DNA of 64,000 bases from Planctomycetia bacterium (GCA_005778045.1 SXKQ01000153.1:1-64000); one strand, 5' to 3'. Positions 1 to 9,000 are shown, numbered from the stretch's first letter. The notes: generated by a model not told the origin, from the letters alone. Numbers and translations are program-made.

Positions 1-2
1 AG

Positions 3-1703
3 AGGGCGGCGCGGCGGCTGCTCGGGCCGTCGGGTGTCGGATGGAAGCGCCTCGGTCCGTTCGCGGCCGCAAGCTTCGAGGAGGCTCGCGATCGGGCCTA
101 CGCGCCCGAGCAGGATCTCGCCGCCGCGCTCTCGGCCCGCGTGGGCGACGAAGGCCTCCAATGGAGCGCAGCGGATGTGAAGCGCGCAACGCTCGAGGGT
201 GATCGCTCCGCTTGGTATTTCGCACGCGAGCTAGAATGCGAGCGCGACGGGCAGCTCGAGTTCTTCGTTGGCGCCGACGACTTCGTGCGTGTCTGGCTCG
301 ATGGAAGCGTGATCCACGAGAGCGCGGACTACGGGACATTCGTTGGCACGCCCGCGCGCATGCAGGTGCGGCTCGCGCAGGGTCGTCACCAGCTGCTGGC
401 GAAGGTCGTGAATGGCGCCGGCCCCGGTGGATTCAGCTTCGACATCGGCCACGACACGGCCGACCGCATCACGCCAGAGATCGAGGCACTGCTGAAGCTC
501 GAGCCCGAGGCGCGCAGCGCGGAACAGGCGCGCACACTGCGCGACTGGTACCGGCGCGGGCCATCGGAACTCGGCAGCGCGCTCGCGGATGAGCTCACGA
601 AGCTGCGCAAGCGGCGCGACGATATCGAGGCGATGCTGCCGAGCGTCATGGTGATGGAAGCGGTCGCCACCCCGCGCCAGAGCCGCGTGTTCGTGCGCGG
701 CAGCTTCCTCACGCCCGGAGAGCCGGTCGAGGCTGGCCTGCCATCGCTCTTTGGTGCGCTGGCGAAGGACGAGCCGCCGCGACTCGCCCTCGCGCGCTGG
801 CTCGTGAGTCCAGCCAATCCCTTGGCCGCGCGTGCGCACGTCAACCGCACGTGGGAACTCCTGTTCGGGCGCGGCCTCGTCGCAACCGTGCAGGACTTCG
901 GCATGCGCGGAGACGCCCCGTCCCATCCCGAGCTGCTCGACTGGCTCGCGGTCGAGTTCATCGAGAGCGGCTGGGACATGAAGGCGCTGGTCGAGACGAT
1001 CGTGACCTCGGCTGCCTACCGGCGCAGTTCGGACGTGCCGCGCGCGGAACATGAGCGCGATCGCCACAACGTCGCGCTCGCGCGCGGCGCGCGCTTCCGG
1101 ATGGAAGCCGAGATGCTGCGCGACAACGCGCTCGCGATCGCCGGGCTGCTGGTCGAGAGTCACGGAGGCGTGAGCGTCTTTCCGCCCCAGCCCGCGGGGA
1201 CGTGGAACTCGGCCTACTCGGGCGACGACTGGCGCGAGAGCGCGGGCCGCGATCGTCACCGTCGCGGACTGTACACGTTCGCGAAGCGCACGGCCCCGTA
1301 CGTGACGTTCCAGCTCTTCGATGCGCCGAGCCGCGAGGTGTCGTGTACGCGCCGCGAGCGCACGAACACGCCACTGCAGGCACTCGCCCTGCTCGATGAT
1401 CCCGTCTTCGTCGAGTGCGCGCTCGCGCTGGCGCGCCGCATCGTTCGAGAGCGCGCGGGGAGCGATGCGGAGCGGCTTGCCTGGGCCTTCCGGGTCTCCA
1501 CGGCGCGGGACCCGCGGCCCCGTGAGCTTGGCCGCCTGCTCGAGCTGCTCGGGAGCGCCCGTAGCGACTTCGCGGACGAATCTGTCGCTCGCGCCCGCGT
1601 CCGCCTGCTCGAGCTGGATCCTCCCGACGCGCGCGAGCTCGCCACATGGACCTCGGTGGCGACCGTGCTGCTCAATCTCGACGATACTGTGGTGAGGAAC
1701 TGA
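3..1703 (+). CDS. DUF1553 (PSD1-type) planctomycete protein, 5' truncated by window edge
   Basis: The reading frame is open from base 3, so the true start and the usual upstream cytochrome-c-like and DUF1549 parts lie outside the window. A GTG at 141 is an internal codon, not the start. The visible part begins with a beta-sandwich, PA14/lectin-like segment (about bases 40-450; 'FFVGADDFVRVWLDG'), then a charged linker. The DUF1553 domain (about 780-1600) follows, with 'HVNRTWELLFGRGLV', 'FGMRGDAPSHPELLDWLA' and 'RRERTNTPLQALALLDDP'. These signatures are typical of PSD1 proteins, which are abundant in Planctomycetota and Verrucomicrobiota and often paired with DUF1501 proteins. The molecular function is not established; a role in degrading complex polysaccharide is only inferred from genome context. 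The stop at 1701 lies 2 bp before the DUF1501 start, so the two are cotranscribed. Confidence 0.9.
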   Translation, partial: RAARRLLGPSGVGWKRLGPFAAASFEEARDRAYAPEQDLAAALSARVGDEGLQWSAADVKRATLEGDRSAWYFARELECERDGQLEFFVGADDFVRVWLDGSVIHESADYGTFVGTPARMQVRLAQGRHQLLAKVVNGAGPGGFSFDIGHDTADRITPEIEALLKLEPEARSAEQARTLRDWYRRGPSELGSALADELTKLRKRRDDIEAMLPSVMVMEAVATPRQSRVFVRGSFLTPGEPVEAGLPSLFGALAKDEPPRLALARWLVSPANPLAARAHVNRTWELLFGRGLVATVQDFGMRGDAPSHPELLDWLAVEFIESGWDMKALVETIVTSAAYRRSSDVPRAEHERDRHNVALARGARFRMEAEMLRDNALAIAGLLVESHGGVSVFPPQPAGTWNSAYSGDDWRESAGRDRHRRGLYTFAKRTAPYVTFQLFDAPSREVSCTRRERTNTPLQALALLDDPVFVECALALARRIVRERAGSDAERLAWAFRVSTARDPRPRELGRLLELLGSARSDFADESVARARVRLLELDPPDARELATWTSVATVLLNLDDTVVRN

Positions 1704-1705
1704 CC

Positions 1706-3121
1706 ATGGACGCCGCGCAAGCACGCCTCGGGCTGAATCGCCGCCACTTCCTCGGCGGCGCGTCGCTGTCGCTCGGCTCGCTCGCGCTCTCGTCGTTGCT
1801 CTCCGGTTCCGCGCGCGCGCAGGGAGGCACGCGCTTTGCGCCCAAGGCGAAGCGCGTCGTGTACCTGCACATGGCGGGCGCTCCGTCGAGCCTCGACCTC
1901 TTCGATCCCAAGCCCAAGCTCGTGGAGCTCGATCGCCAGCCGATCCCCGAGAGCTTCACCAAGGGTGAGCGCTTCGCGTTCATCAAGGGCACGCCGAAGC
2001 TCCTCGGCTCGCCGTTCCAGTTCGCCCAGCACGGCGCGAGCGGGGCGCAGGTGAGCGAGCTCTTGCCGCACTTCGCGCGCATCGTCGATCGCGTGGCGAT
2101 CGTGCGCTCGATGCGCACCACGGAGTTCAATCACGCGCCGGCGCAAGTCTTCGCGCACACCGGGCACGGGCGCATCGGTCGTCCGAGCTTCGGCTCTTGG
2201 GTCAGCTACGGTCTCGGCCGCATCCACGAGGACCTGCCCGCCTTCGTGGTGCTGACCTCGGGGCAGTTCCAGCCCGACGGCGGCGCTGCGCTGTGGAGCA
2301 ATGGCTTCCTGCCCGGCGAGCACCAAGGCGTGCGCTTCCGTCCCGGCAACGAGGGCGTGCCGTTCCTCGGCAATCCGGCCGGCGTCTCGCGCGACCTGCG
2401 GCGGCGCGAGCTCGACGCGCTCGGGGACTTGCAGCGCGGCCGGATGGGGGAGTGCGGCGACCCGGAGCTCGAGGCGCGCATCGCGCAGTACGAGCTTGCG
2501 TATCGCATGCAGACGAGCGTGCCGGACCTGCTCGAGCTGGCGCAGGAATCACCGGAGACGCTCGCTCGCTACGGCGCCAAGCCCGGTGAGCGGAGTTTTG
2601 CCAACCACTGCTTGCTCGCGCGCCGCATGCTCGAGCGCGGTGCGCGCTTCGTGCAGCTCTACCACTGGGGCTGGGACAGCCACGGGACCGGCGAGAGCGA
2701 CGACCTGCTGCACTCGCTGCGGCGTCGCTGCGACGAGACCGACCGCCCGAGCGTTGCGCTCGTCGAGGACCTCGCGGAGCGCGGCCTGCTCGACGACACC
2801 CTCGTCATCTGGGGCGGCGAGTTCGGGCGCACGCCGATGAACGAGGAGCGCGACGGCTCCAAGTTCCTCGGCCGCGACCACCACCCGCATTGCTTCACGA
2901 TCTGGCTCGCGGGCGGCGGCATCCGGCCCGGCATCACCTACGGCGCGACCGACGAGCTCGGCTACTTCATCACCGAGAATCCGGTGGAAGTGCACGACCT
3001 GCACGCGACGCTGCTGCACCTGCTCGGGCTCGACCACGAGCGCTTCACGTATCGCAGCGAGGGCCGCGACTATCGCCTGACGGACGTCGCGGGTCGCGTG
3101 CTGACGCCGCTGCTCGCCTGA
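1706..3121 (+). CDS. DUF1501 family protein, Tat-type signal
   Basis: 471 residues, belonging to the alkaline-phosphatase-like DUF1501 family. I chose the ATG at 1706 because it follows the previous stop by 2 bp, has the purine-rich GAGGAA just upstream, and opens directly with a twin-arginine signal ('LNRRHFLGGASLSLGSLAL') ending near SARAQ. An ATG at 1646 in the same frame would add a tail overlapping the upstream gene. Family landmarks are 'GAPSSLDLFDPKP', 'YHWGWDSHGTG', 'IWGGEFGRTPM' and 'GRDHHPHCFTIWLAGGG'. Export in folded form suggests a bound cofactor or metal. Its partner is the DUF1553 protein immediately upstream. The substrate is unknown; sulfatase-like hydrolysis has been proposed only by fold similarity. 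Confidence 0.92.
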   Translation: MDAAQARLGLNRRHFLGGASLSLGSLALSSLLSGSARAQGGTRFAPKAKRVVYLHMAGAPSSLDLFDPKPKLVELDRQPIPESFTKGERFAFIKGTPKLLGSPFQFAQHGASGAQVSELLPHFARIVDRVAIVRSMRTTEFNHAPAQVFAHTGHGRIGRPSFGSWVSYGLGRIHEDLPAFVVLTSGQFQPDGGAALWSNGFLPGEHQGVRFRPGNEGVPFLGNPAGVSRDLRRRELDALGDLQRGRMGECGDPELEARIAQYELAYRMQTSVPDLLELAQESPETLARYGAKPGERSFANHCLLARRMLERGARFVQLYHWGWDSHGTGESDDLLHSLRRRCDETDRPSVALVEDLAERGLLDDTLVIWGGEFGRTPMNEERDGSKFLGRDHHPHCFTIWLAGGGIRPGITYGATDELGYFITENPVEVHDLHATLLHLLGLDHERFTYRSEGRDYRLTDVAGRVLTPLLA

Positions 3122-3139
3122 GCGAGAGCGGCGTCGCGT

Positions 3140-6100
3140 TCACCTGCGCGCGGGCAGCACGTACGAGTGCATCACCGTGCCGTTCGGCTCGAGCCGCGTG
3201 CGGTTGCGACCACCTTCGGGCGGCAGCGCGTTGGAGCGCACGAAGTCGACCTTCGTCTGCTCGGGCGAGACGAAGAGGCGCAGGTAGCCGGGGCTGCCGA
3301 GGATCGTGCCGGAGCGATAGCCGTAGTCCTCGGCGCTGCGCGTGCCGCCCTGCGGGTTGCCGGGTTGGGGCAGGCACTGGTACGCGATGCCGTCGAGCTG
3401 CGAGTGCACGAAGATGTGGTCGTGTCCGTGGAACACGGCCTGGACGCGGTGCTCGCGCAGCAGCGTGTGGATCGGCTTGCCCCAGCCCGGGCGATTCTTC
3501 TCGAAGCCGTCGCTGCCATCGGCGTTCTTGCCACCCCACTCGAAGAAGGGCGCGCTCTCGGCACCGCCGCGCGCGTCTTTCCCGAGTCCGCCGACCATGT
3601 GGTGGATGAATACGAAGCGCTGCGACGCGGTGGATGTCGCGAGCGTGCGCGCGAGCCAGTCGTACTGTTCGCGGCCGAGCGTGCGTGACCAGGCGTCGTC
3701 GGAAAGCACCTTGTTCTCGCCGCGTGGGCGTCCGGTCGTGTACGAGAACGGATCGAGCGCGATGAACAGCGCGTCGCCCCACTCGAACGCGTAGTAGTTC
3801 GAGCTCTGCCCGCCGTCGTTGCCCGTGCGGCCGCTGAACATGCCGCCCTCGGTGACGAGCGGCGGCGGAAAGCGCTCGACGCGCATTGCGTAGGACCACT
3901 CGAGAATTCCGCCCTTGCCCGCGCCGTGGCCGTACTCGCCGTCGTGGTTGCCGAGCACCATGAACAGCGGCGCGGAGTGGCAAGCGAGTCCGAAGTAGTA
4001 GCGCTGCGCCTCGTACTGCGCAGCCGAGTCGCGGAAGCGCGGGTACTTGTCGGTCATGAACGTGTCGCCGAGGTCGACGAGGAAGTCCGGCTTGTCGGCG
4101 AGGATGTTCTCGAGCGTGCGGACGTAGTGCACCGGGTCGACGTTGCTGTCGAGGTGCGAGTCCGCCTGCACGGCGACCGTGAAGCTCGTCCCCTTGGCGC
4201 GCTGCGTCACGAAGCGCCGCTCTTCGCTTGCGACCCCTTCCTTGGCATCCGCAGCGCGCGTGTGCAGCACGTAGCCGTACTCGCTGTTCGGCTCGAGCTT
4301 CTCGAGCTCGATCACTGCGATCTTGCCGGGTTCGCACGCGAGCGGGTCCGTGGCGAGCCTGCGGCTCTCGCCCGTGCGCCAGTACTCGACGTGCACGCCG
4401 AGCGGCTGGTGCACCTGCACGCTGAGCGTGACGCTCGTCGCCGTGGGGCGCGTGAGCAGCGCGTTGATGGGACGCGCGGGGATGTCCGTGCGGAAGGCTT
4501 CTGCTTCACGCTGGCCACCGCCACCGCCGCCACCCTGGCCGCCGTTGCCACCTTGGCCACCGCCGCCGCCATTGCGGCCCTGACCGCCACCACCGCCGCC
4601 TTCACCCCCGCGGCCCTGTCCACCGCCGCCGCGGCCACCTTCGCCGCGACCTTGCCCGCCCTGTCCTCCACCTTGGCCGCCGCCTTGGCCACGACCGCTC
4701 GGGTCCTGCGGCGTCGCGCGCGAGTAGCGCAGCTCGAGCGCCTGACTCGCCAGCGTGGTCTCGCGGATCGCTTCGAGCAGCTCGGCGCGCGTCGCAGCGG
4801 TCGTCTTCGAGAGCTTCGGCTCGGCCGAGAGCGCGAACACGGTGGCCGTGTAGAGCTTCTCGCCGGGACCCTGAGAGCAGGGCGGCGCGTACTCAGGTCG
4901 ACGATTGACGGTGTTGATCCCGAACACCCCGAGGTCGCGCTGTGCCGCGGCGAGGGCGCGCACGTCGGGGGCGATGCCCCACAGCACGAGGTAGACGTGC
5001 CCGCCGCCTTCGGGCGGAACGTGGTGGATCGTGAGTGCGACGCTCTTGGTGCCCTCGGGGAGATTCGACCACTCGAACGGCGGCGAGATGCCCTCGCCAT
5101 CGCAGGTGTGGCGAATGTCGAGCTGGCCCGCGGCCGACACGCTCGCGCTTTTCAGCGTCAACGTCGTGGCGGGCGCAGGCTTCTGCTCGGGCTTGGGCTG
5201 CGCAGGCTCGGGCGGCGGCGTGCCGCCATCGCGACGCGGCTGGCGGCCCTGTCCGCGCGGCTCGCCCCGAGGTTCGCCGCGCGGCTCCCCACCGCGAGCG
5301 TCGCCTCCGCGAGCTTCGCCCCCGCGGCGACCTTCGCCCCGCGCACTGGCCGCATAGTCCTCGACGCGCTTGGTGCCATCGGGAGCGATGAACTCAAAGT
5401 GCGCCTTGCCGCTCGCGTCGACGTTGTATTCGACGCGGTGCTGCTTGCCCGCGAGCTCGAACGAGAGCTTCCACGCGCGCTCGCCTGTGCGCTCGAAGCC
5501 GACGATGCTCGCGCCTCGCAGGGCCGTCAGCGACGGTCGCAGGGGTTCCGCTCGCGGCTGCGGGACGATCTGATCCTCCTCGAGCTTCACCTCGCCGCGC
5601 ATGCCGCCGTTGATGTACGGGTAGGTCTTCGTCGCGTGGTAGTGGTACGAGCGCGTCGTGCCATCGAGGCCGCGGTGCGCCGGCACCTCGCTCTCGTGGC
5701 CGTTCCATAGGTCGAGCGCGTCCTTGCCGCCGTCGGCGCATGAGAGATCCGAGTCCTTCGGCGCCTTCGGATCGTAGAGCCCGTAGATCGGGAACCCGTC
5801 GAGCGCGAAGGCGATCGGCTGGCGCGGACCGACGATCTTGGCGAGCGCGAGTGGCGCGGCGTGGTAGTGGTAGTCGTCGGCGCGACCGCAGTGGCCACCG
5901 AACTCGTCGAGCTCGCCGATCGCGAAGGCGTCCTCGCCGCGGTTGTTCAGCGCGTTGAAGATCGGCAGGCCGTTCACGGCGAGCGCGATCGCGCCGCGCC
6001 GCAGGAACTTGCGCGCATCGACGGGCTCGCTCGAGAGCTTCGGCACGAGCGGCACCTGCCAAGCGTTGGTACCGCGGTAGGGCTGTGGGAGCGGGACTTG

Positions 6101-6523
6101 CTGCTGCCACGTGCGGATGCCCTTCATCATCGTGAACTCGAGCGGCTCGTGCGGGAGACCGTCGGACTCGACGTAGAGCCACTGGGCGTCGTGGCGCGTC
6201 GTCACGTGGGGCGCGAAGGACTGGAACGGAGCGGCTTGCCAAGAGCCGTCCTCCTGCTGCTTCGGCTGCTGCGCGGGCACGGCGTGCAGCGCCTCGACGC
6301 GCTGCCGCACCGCGAGAGCGCGCGTGCGCTCGTCCTGAGCGAGCTGCTCGAGTGGGGTCGACATCGTTCCACCGCCGGGCAGCGCGAGCGTCACGCTGCT
6401 CGCTCCGACCGACAGGATCGAGGAGTGCGAGTGCGATTGGTTGGGATCGCGCGGATCGTGCGCGAGCGCGAGCGGGCCGAGAGCGGCGAGAGCGGCGAGA
6501 GCGAAGAGTGCGCCGAGCTTCAC
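3140..6523 (-). CDS. Secreted YHYH domain / PEBP-like / metallophosphoesterase fusion
   Basis: 1127 residues with an N-terminal signal peptide (about residues 1-22). Domain order: a YHYH domain (about 125-330) with two YHYH motifs ('DDYHYHAAPLAL', 'RSYHYHATKTYPYINGGM') and 'DGFPIYGLYDP'; an Arg/Gly/Glu-rich linker (about 390-430); a YbhB/PEBP-like domain (about 455-600; 'HTCDGEGISPPFEWSNLP', 'IHHVPP...HVYLVLWGI'); a very Gly-rich linker (about 605-675); a fibronectin-like segment; and a calcineurin-type phosphoesterase (about 780-1127). The last has all metal motifs: DSH, GDTF, GNHD, IHH and GHDH. The phosphoesterase should hydrolyse a phosphoester outside the cytoplasm; the YHYH and PEBP-like domains have no agreed function. 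The gene converges with the DUF1501 gene (18 bp gap) and lies 33 bp after a sulfatase gene, probably in one transcript. I know of no described protein with these three domains together. Confidence 0.88.
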   Translation of the reverse strand: MKLGALFALAALAALGPLALAHDPRDPNQSHSHSSILSVGASSVTLALPGGGTMSTPLEQLAQDERTRALAVRQRVEALHAVPAQQPKQQEDGSWQAAPFQSFAPHVTTRHDAQWLYVESDGLPHEPLEFTMMKGIRTWQQQVPLPQPYRGTNAWQVPLVPKLSSEPVDARKFLRRGAIALAVNGLPIFNALNNRGEDAFAIGELDEFGGHCGRADDYHYHAAPLALAKIVGPRQPIAFALDGFPIYGLYDPKAPKDSDLSCADGGKDALDLWNGHESEVPAHRGLDGTTRSYHYHATKTYPYINGGMRGEVKLEEDQIVPQPRAEPLRPSLTALRGASIVGFERTGERAWKLSFELAGKQHRVEYNVDASGKAHFEFIAPDGTKRVEDYAASARGEGRRGGEARGGDARGGEPRGEPRGEPRGQGRQPRRDGGTPPPEPAQPKPEQKPAPATTLTLKSASVSAAGQLDIRHTCDGEGISPPFEWSNLPEGTKSVALTIHHVPPEGGGHVYLVLWGIAPDVRALAAAQRDLGVFGINTVNRRPEYAPPCSQGPGEKLYTATVFALSAEPKLSKTTAATRAELLEAIRETTLASQALELRYSRATPQDPSGRGQGGGQGGGQGGQGRGEGGRGGGGQGRGGEGGGGGGQGRNGGGGGQGGNGGQGGGGGGGQREAEAFRTDIPARPINALLTRPTATSVTLSVQVHQPLGVHVEYWRTGESRRLATDPLACEPGKIAVIELEKLEPNSEYGYVLHTRAADAKEGVASEERRFVTQRAKGTSFTVAVQADSHLDSNVDPVHYVRTLENILADKPDFLVDLGDTFMTDKYPRFRDSAAQYEAQRYYFGLACHSAPLFMVLGNHDGEYGHGAGKGGILEWSYAMRVERFPPPLVTEGGMFSGRTGNDGGQSSNYYAFEWGDALFIALDPFSYTTGRPRGENKVLSDDAWSRTLGREQYDWLARTLATSTASQRFVFIHHMVGGLGKDARGGAESAPFFEWGGKNADGSDGFEKNRPGWGKPIHTLLREHRVQAVFHGHDHIFVHSQLDGIAYQCLPQPGNPQGGTRSAEDYGYRSGTILGSPGYLRLFVSPEQTKVDFVRSNALPPEGGRNRTRLEPNGTVMHSYVLPARR
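4489..4710 (-). repeat. Glycine-rich low-complexity tract inside the fusion protein
   Basis: The coding sequence here is almost all Gly with Gln, Arg, Glu and Asn, built of short GGQG/GGGG/GRGG units. It separates the PEBP-like part from the phosphoesterase part. It is a flexible linker at protein level and GGC/GGT repeats at DNA level, so it is prone to slippage and misassembly. Confidence 0.8.
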
Positions 6524-6556
6524 GCGTCGTCTCCCTGCTGTCCGCCACCGCCGCCG

Positions 6557-8077
6557 CTACCGCCGCCGCGCCCGCCGCCGCGGCTTGTCGCCGCGACCGC
6601 GGCGCTCGCCCGGATCCGTCGGCGGAGGCGTGGGCGGTGCGGGCTCCGCAGGGCTCTCGCCGGCCTTGGTCGGCATCTGCGCCTTCACGGCGACGAGGTA
6701 GGCGTCGAGCTTGGTCAAGAGCTCCTGCACCTTCTCCGGCTGCTCGCGCGCGACGTCGTGGCGCTCCTCGCGATCCTTGGCGATGTCATGCAGCGTCACC
6801 GCGTCCGTGTCGTAGTTGCGCACGAGCTTCCATTCGCCGAGGAAGATCGCCGAGGCAGGACCGCCGTTGTCGAGGTCGTAGTGCGGGAAGTGGATCACGA
6901 TCTCCTCGCGCGGACGCGCGATCTTGCCCGCGCCCGTGCTGCGCAGCACCTGAGCGAGGCTGCCACCCTCGACCGTCGTGAGCGCATCTGGTTTCTCCGG
7001 CTTCTCGAGCGGCGCACCCGCGAGCTCGAGCAGCGTCGGCAAGAGGTCCATACCCGTGGCGCGCTGTCCGCAGATCGTGCCTGCGGCGATGTCGGGTCCC
7101 ATGGCGAGGAACGGCACGCGGATGCCACCTTCGCGCACGCTGCCCTTGCCGCCCGTGAGCGGCGGGTTGGCGCTGGAGCCATTGCGCCCGCCGTTGCCGC
7201 CCTGGTTGCCGTGGTCGGTGCTGAAGAAGATGTAGGTGTTCTTCGCGATGCCGAGCTCTTCGATGGCGGCGAGCACCTGACCGATGGCCTTGTCCATGTC
7301 GCGCACCCCCGCAGCCGACGCCAGCGTCTTGCCCGAGAGCCTGGGCAGCGCGGCCATCGTCTCCGCGTAGCTCTCCGGCGTCGATTCCTCCTCGGCGCCG
7401 ACGCCGTAGTGCGACAGCTGCAGGAAGAACGGCTTCTCGGCCTTCACCTGCGCCTTCATGAACTCGATGCCGCGCTTCGTGATCGCGAAGCACTCCTTCG
7501 GATTCGGCGCGCCCGGCTCGGGGCCCTGATTCGTGTTCGGACCGTCGGAGAAGTCGAAGCCGCGGCGCGTCGGATCGATGCGGCCGATGTGCCACTTGCC
7601 GAAGTGCGCCGTGGCGTAGCCCTGTCGCTGGAGCAGCGCACCGGTCGTCGGGACCTCGTCCGGCAGCTCCTTGAGCGGCGCGGGCGGCACCACGCGCTGG
7701 CCCGCATCCGAGGTTTCCTCGCCGCTGCCGCGACGCTCCTTGCCGGCTTCGTTGACGTAGGTCATGTGGAGCTTCGCCGGGCTGATGCCCGTGAAGAAGC
7801 TCGCGCGCGACGGCGTACAGCGCGGCGCGGACACGTAGAACTCGCTGAAGCGCATGCCTTGCTTCGCGATGCGCTCCAGATGCGTCGTCACGCCAGCCGG
7901 GCGCGCGTGGCTCGGGTCGGCGCCATCCATGTCGACGGAGGTCGCGGACCAGCCGTGAGCCTCGCCGAGGATGAAGATGAAGTTCGGCTTGGACTTGCCG
8001 CTCTTCTCTTCGGCGCTCGCGGGCGAGAGGGACAGGGACACGAGCAGCGCGAGCGCTGCGAGCAAGGCACGCTTCAT
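6557..8077 (-). CDS. Sulfatase (arylsulfatase family), secreted, variant N-terminal metal site
   Basis: About 506 residues from the ATG at 8077, which begins a clean signal peptide ('MKRALLAALALLVSLSL'). An in-frame ATG at 8089 would add four residues. The sulfatase signature CTPSR, whose Cys is converted to formylglycine, sits in 'SAPRCTPSRASFFTG'. Other sulfatase landmarks are 'FGKWHIGRI', 'FSTDHGNQGGNGG' and 'TGGKGSVREGGIRVPF'. The usual metal-binding Asp pair after the first strand is replaced: 'PNFIFILGEAHGWSATSV' has Glu-Ala-His where most members have Asp-Asp. This resembles a planctomycete subgroup with an E-A-x-G-W sequence, so it may be a genuine variant rather than a dead enzyme. 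The C terminus is an Arg-rich tail. It lies between the large fusion gene downstream and an anchored coiled-coil protein gene upstream. Confidence 0.88.
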   Translation of the reverse strand: MKRALLAALALLVSLSLSPASAEEKSGKSKPNFIFILGEAHGWSATSVDMDGADPSHARPAGVTTHLERIAKQGMRFSEFYVSAPRCTPSRASFFTGISPAKLHMTYVNEAGKERRGSGEETSDAGQRVVPPAPLKELPDEVPTTGALLQRQGYATAHFGKWHIGRIDPTRRGFDFSDGPNTNQGPEPGAPNPKECFAITKRGIEFMKAQVKAEKPFFLQLSHYGVGAEEESTPESYAETMAALPRLSGKTLASAAGVRDMDKAIGQVLAAIEELGIAKNTYIFFSTDHGNQGGNGGRNGSSANPPLTGGKGSVREGGIRVPFLAMGPDIAAGTICGQRATGMDLLPTLLELAGAPLEKPEKPDALTTVEGGSLAQVLRSTGAGKIARPREEIVIHFPHYDLDNGGPASAIFLGEWKLVRNYDTDAVTLHDIAKDREERHDVAREQPEKVQELLTKLDAYLVAVKAQMPTKAGESPAEPAPPTPPPTDPGERRGRGDKPRRRARRR

Positions 8078-8127
8078 CGAAACAACCATTCCTGCGCGCA
8101 GCGTGGGAGCCGTGTGTGTATCGAGAC

Positions 8128-9000
8128 TCAGCTGCCGCGGCGTCCGCCGCCACCACCACCGTTGCCGCCACCGTTGCCGCCGCGGCCGCCACCTGGTGCA
8201 CCACCTGCGCCACCACCGGCAGCGCCGTCACCACCCGCGTTGCCGCCACTGTTGCCGCCGCCACCGCCATTGCCGCGGCCCGTGCCGCCGCCACCGCCCG
8301 GTGCTCCGGCGCCGCGACCCGAGTCGCGGCCGCGATCGTCGCGCGCGTTGTACTGCTCGAGCTGCTCGGGGCTGAGGATGCGCGCGAGCTGCTCGCGTTC
8401 GACGGCTTTGGCCTGCTCGCGGGCGACGCGGTAGGCATCGCGATCCATGCCGGCCTCGCGCTGCTCTCGCAGGTCGTCTTCGATCTTGTCTTGCGCGATC
8501 AGTTGCGCGCGCAGGTCGTTCACTTGCGCCGGCGTCAGGCCGAGGCGCTCCGCGAGCTGCGTCAGGCGCTCTTCCATGCGCGCGAGATCGCGCTCCTCGC
8601 GCTCGCGCGTCGCTTGCTCGCGCTCCGCGTTCCGCATCGCCTCGAGCGCCTGCTCGACCTGCGTGAAGACCTCGCCCGAGGCCGACGCGACCTTGCCCTC
8701 GACCTGCAGCATCGCCGCTGCCGCCGCCGCGACCTCCTCGACGCTCGTCACCGCCGCGCGCGCCTCGCTGACGGGCCGACCCTCGAGGGCCTCGACGCGC
8801 TGGCGCAGCTCCTGGTTCTCGCTGCGCAGCGCCGCGAGCTCCGCCTCGACCCCGCTGGCCACTGCCGCCGTCTCTCCGGCGGCCATGGCCACGCCCGAGC
8901 TCGGCTCGGGGCTCGGGCGCGCGGCGCTGGCGACGAACAGGGCGGCGACGGCGCCCGCGGCGGCGGAGGAGAGCAGGACAGGGAGCAGGGTGGTCTTCAT
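8128..9000 (-). CDS. Membrane-anchored coiled-coil protein with Spy-like helices and Gly-rich tail
   Basis: 290 residues from the ATG at 9000. The N-terminal hydrophobic segment (about residues 5-28) is an uncleaved anchor or signal. A coiled coil follows (about 48-70; 'ALRSENQELRQRVEALEG'), then a long charged helical stretch. 'RLGLTPAQVNDLRAQ' (about 150) and 'ILSPEQLEQYN' (about 207) resemble the L-T-x-x-Q repeats of Spy/CpxP and heavy-metal-resistor proteins. The last 80 residues are nearly pure Gly/Asn/Arg. This suggests a periplasmic chaperone-like or metal-sensing helical protein, but I cannot name a family with certainty. It precedes the sulfatase gene by 50 bp on the same strand. The glycine tail resembles the linker of the fusion protein two genes downstream. 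Confidence 0.75.
   Translation of the reverse strand: MKTTLLPVLLSSAAAGAVAALFVASAARPSPEPSSGVAMAAGETAAVASGVEAELAALRSENQELRQRVEALEGRPVSEARAAVTSVEEVAAAAAAMLQVEGKVASASGEVFTQVEQALEAMRNAEREQATREREERDLARMEERLTQLAERLGLTPAQVNDLRAQLIAQDKIEDDLREQREAGMDRDAYRVAREQAKAVEREQLARILSPEQLEQYNARDDRGRDSGRGAGAPGGGGGTGRGNGGGGGNSGGNAGGDGAAGGGAGGAPGGGRGGNGGGNGGGGGGRRGS
8131..8330 (-). repeat. Glycine-rich low-complexity C-terminal tail
   Basis: GGC/GGT-rich DNA encoding GGGG, GGNGG and GGAGG units at the end of the coiled-coil protein. It is a low-complexity tract, not a tandem array with a fixed unit. Confidence 0.7.

Noticed and set aside
231..1724. Long open frame on the minus strand opposite the DUF1553 gene
   Set aside because: It is Arg/Ala/Glu-rich without motifs and arises from GC-rich codon composition; the plus-strand frame has clear family motifs.
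4489..4710. GGC/GGT-rich tract as a CRISPR or tandem-repeat array
   Set aside because: There is no fixed unit with spacers; it encodes a Gly-rich linker in frame.
3926..8434. Long plus-strand open frames across the fusion protein and sulfatase genes
   Set aside because: They are antisense to well-supported genes; their products are His/Arg/Ala-rich low-complexity sequence with no domain.
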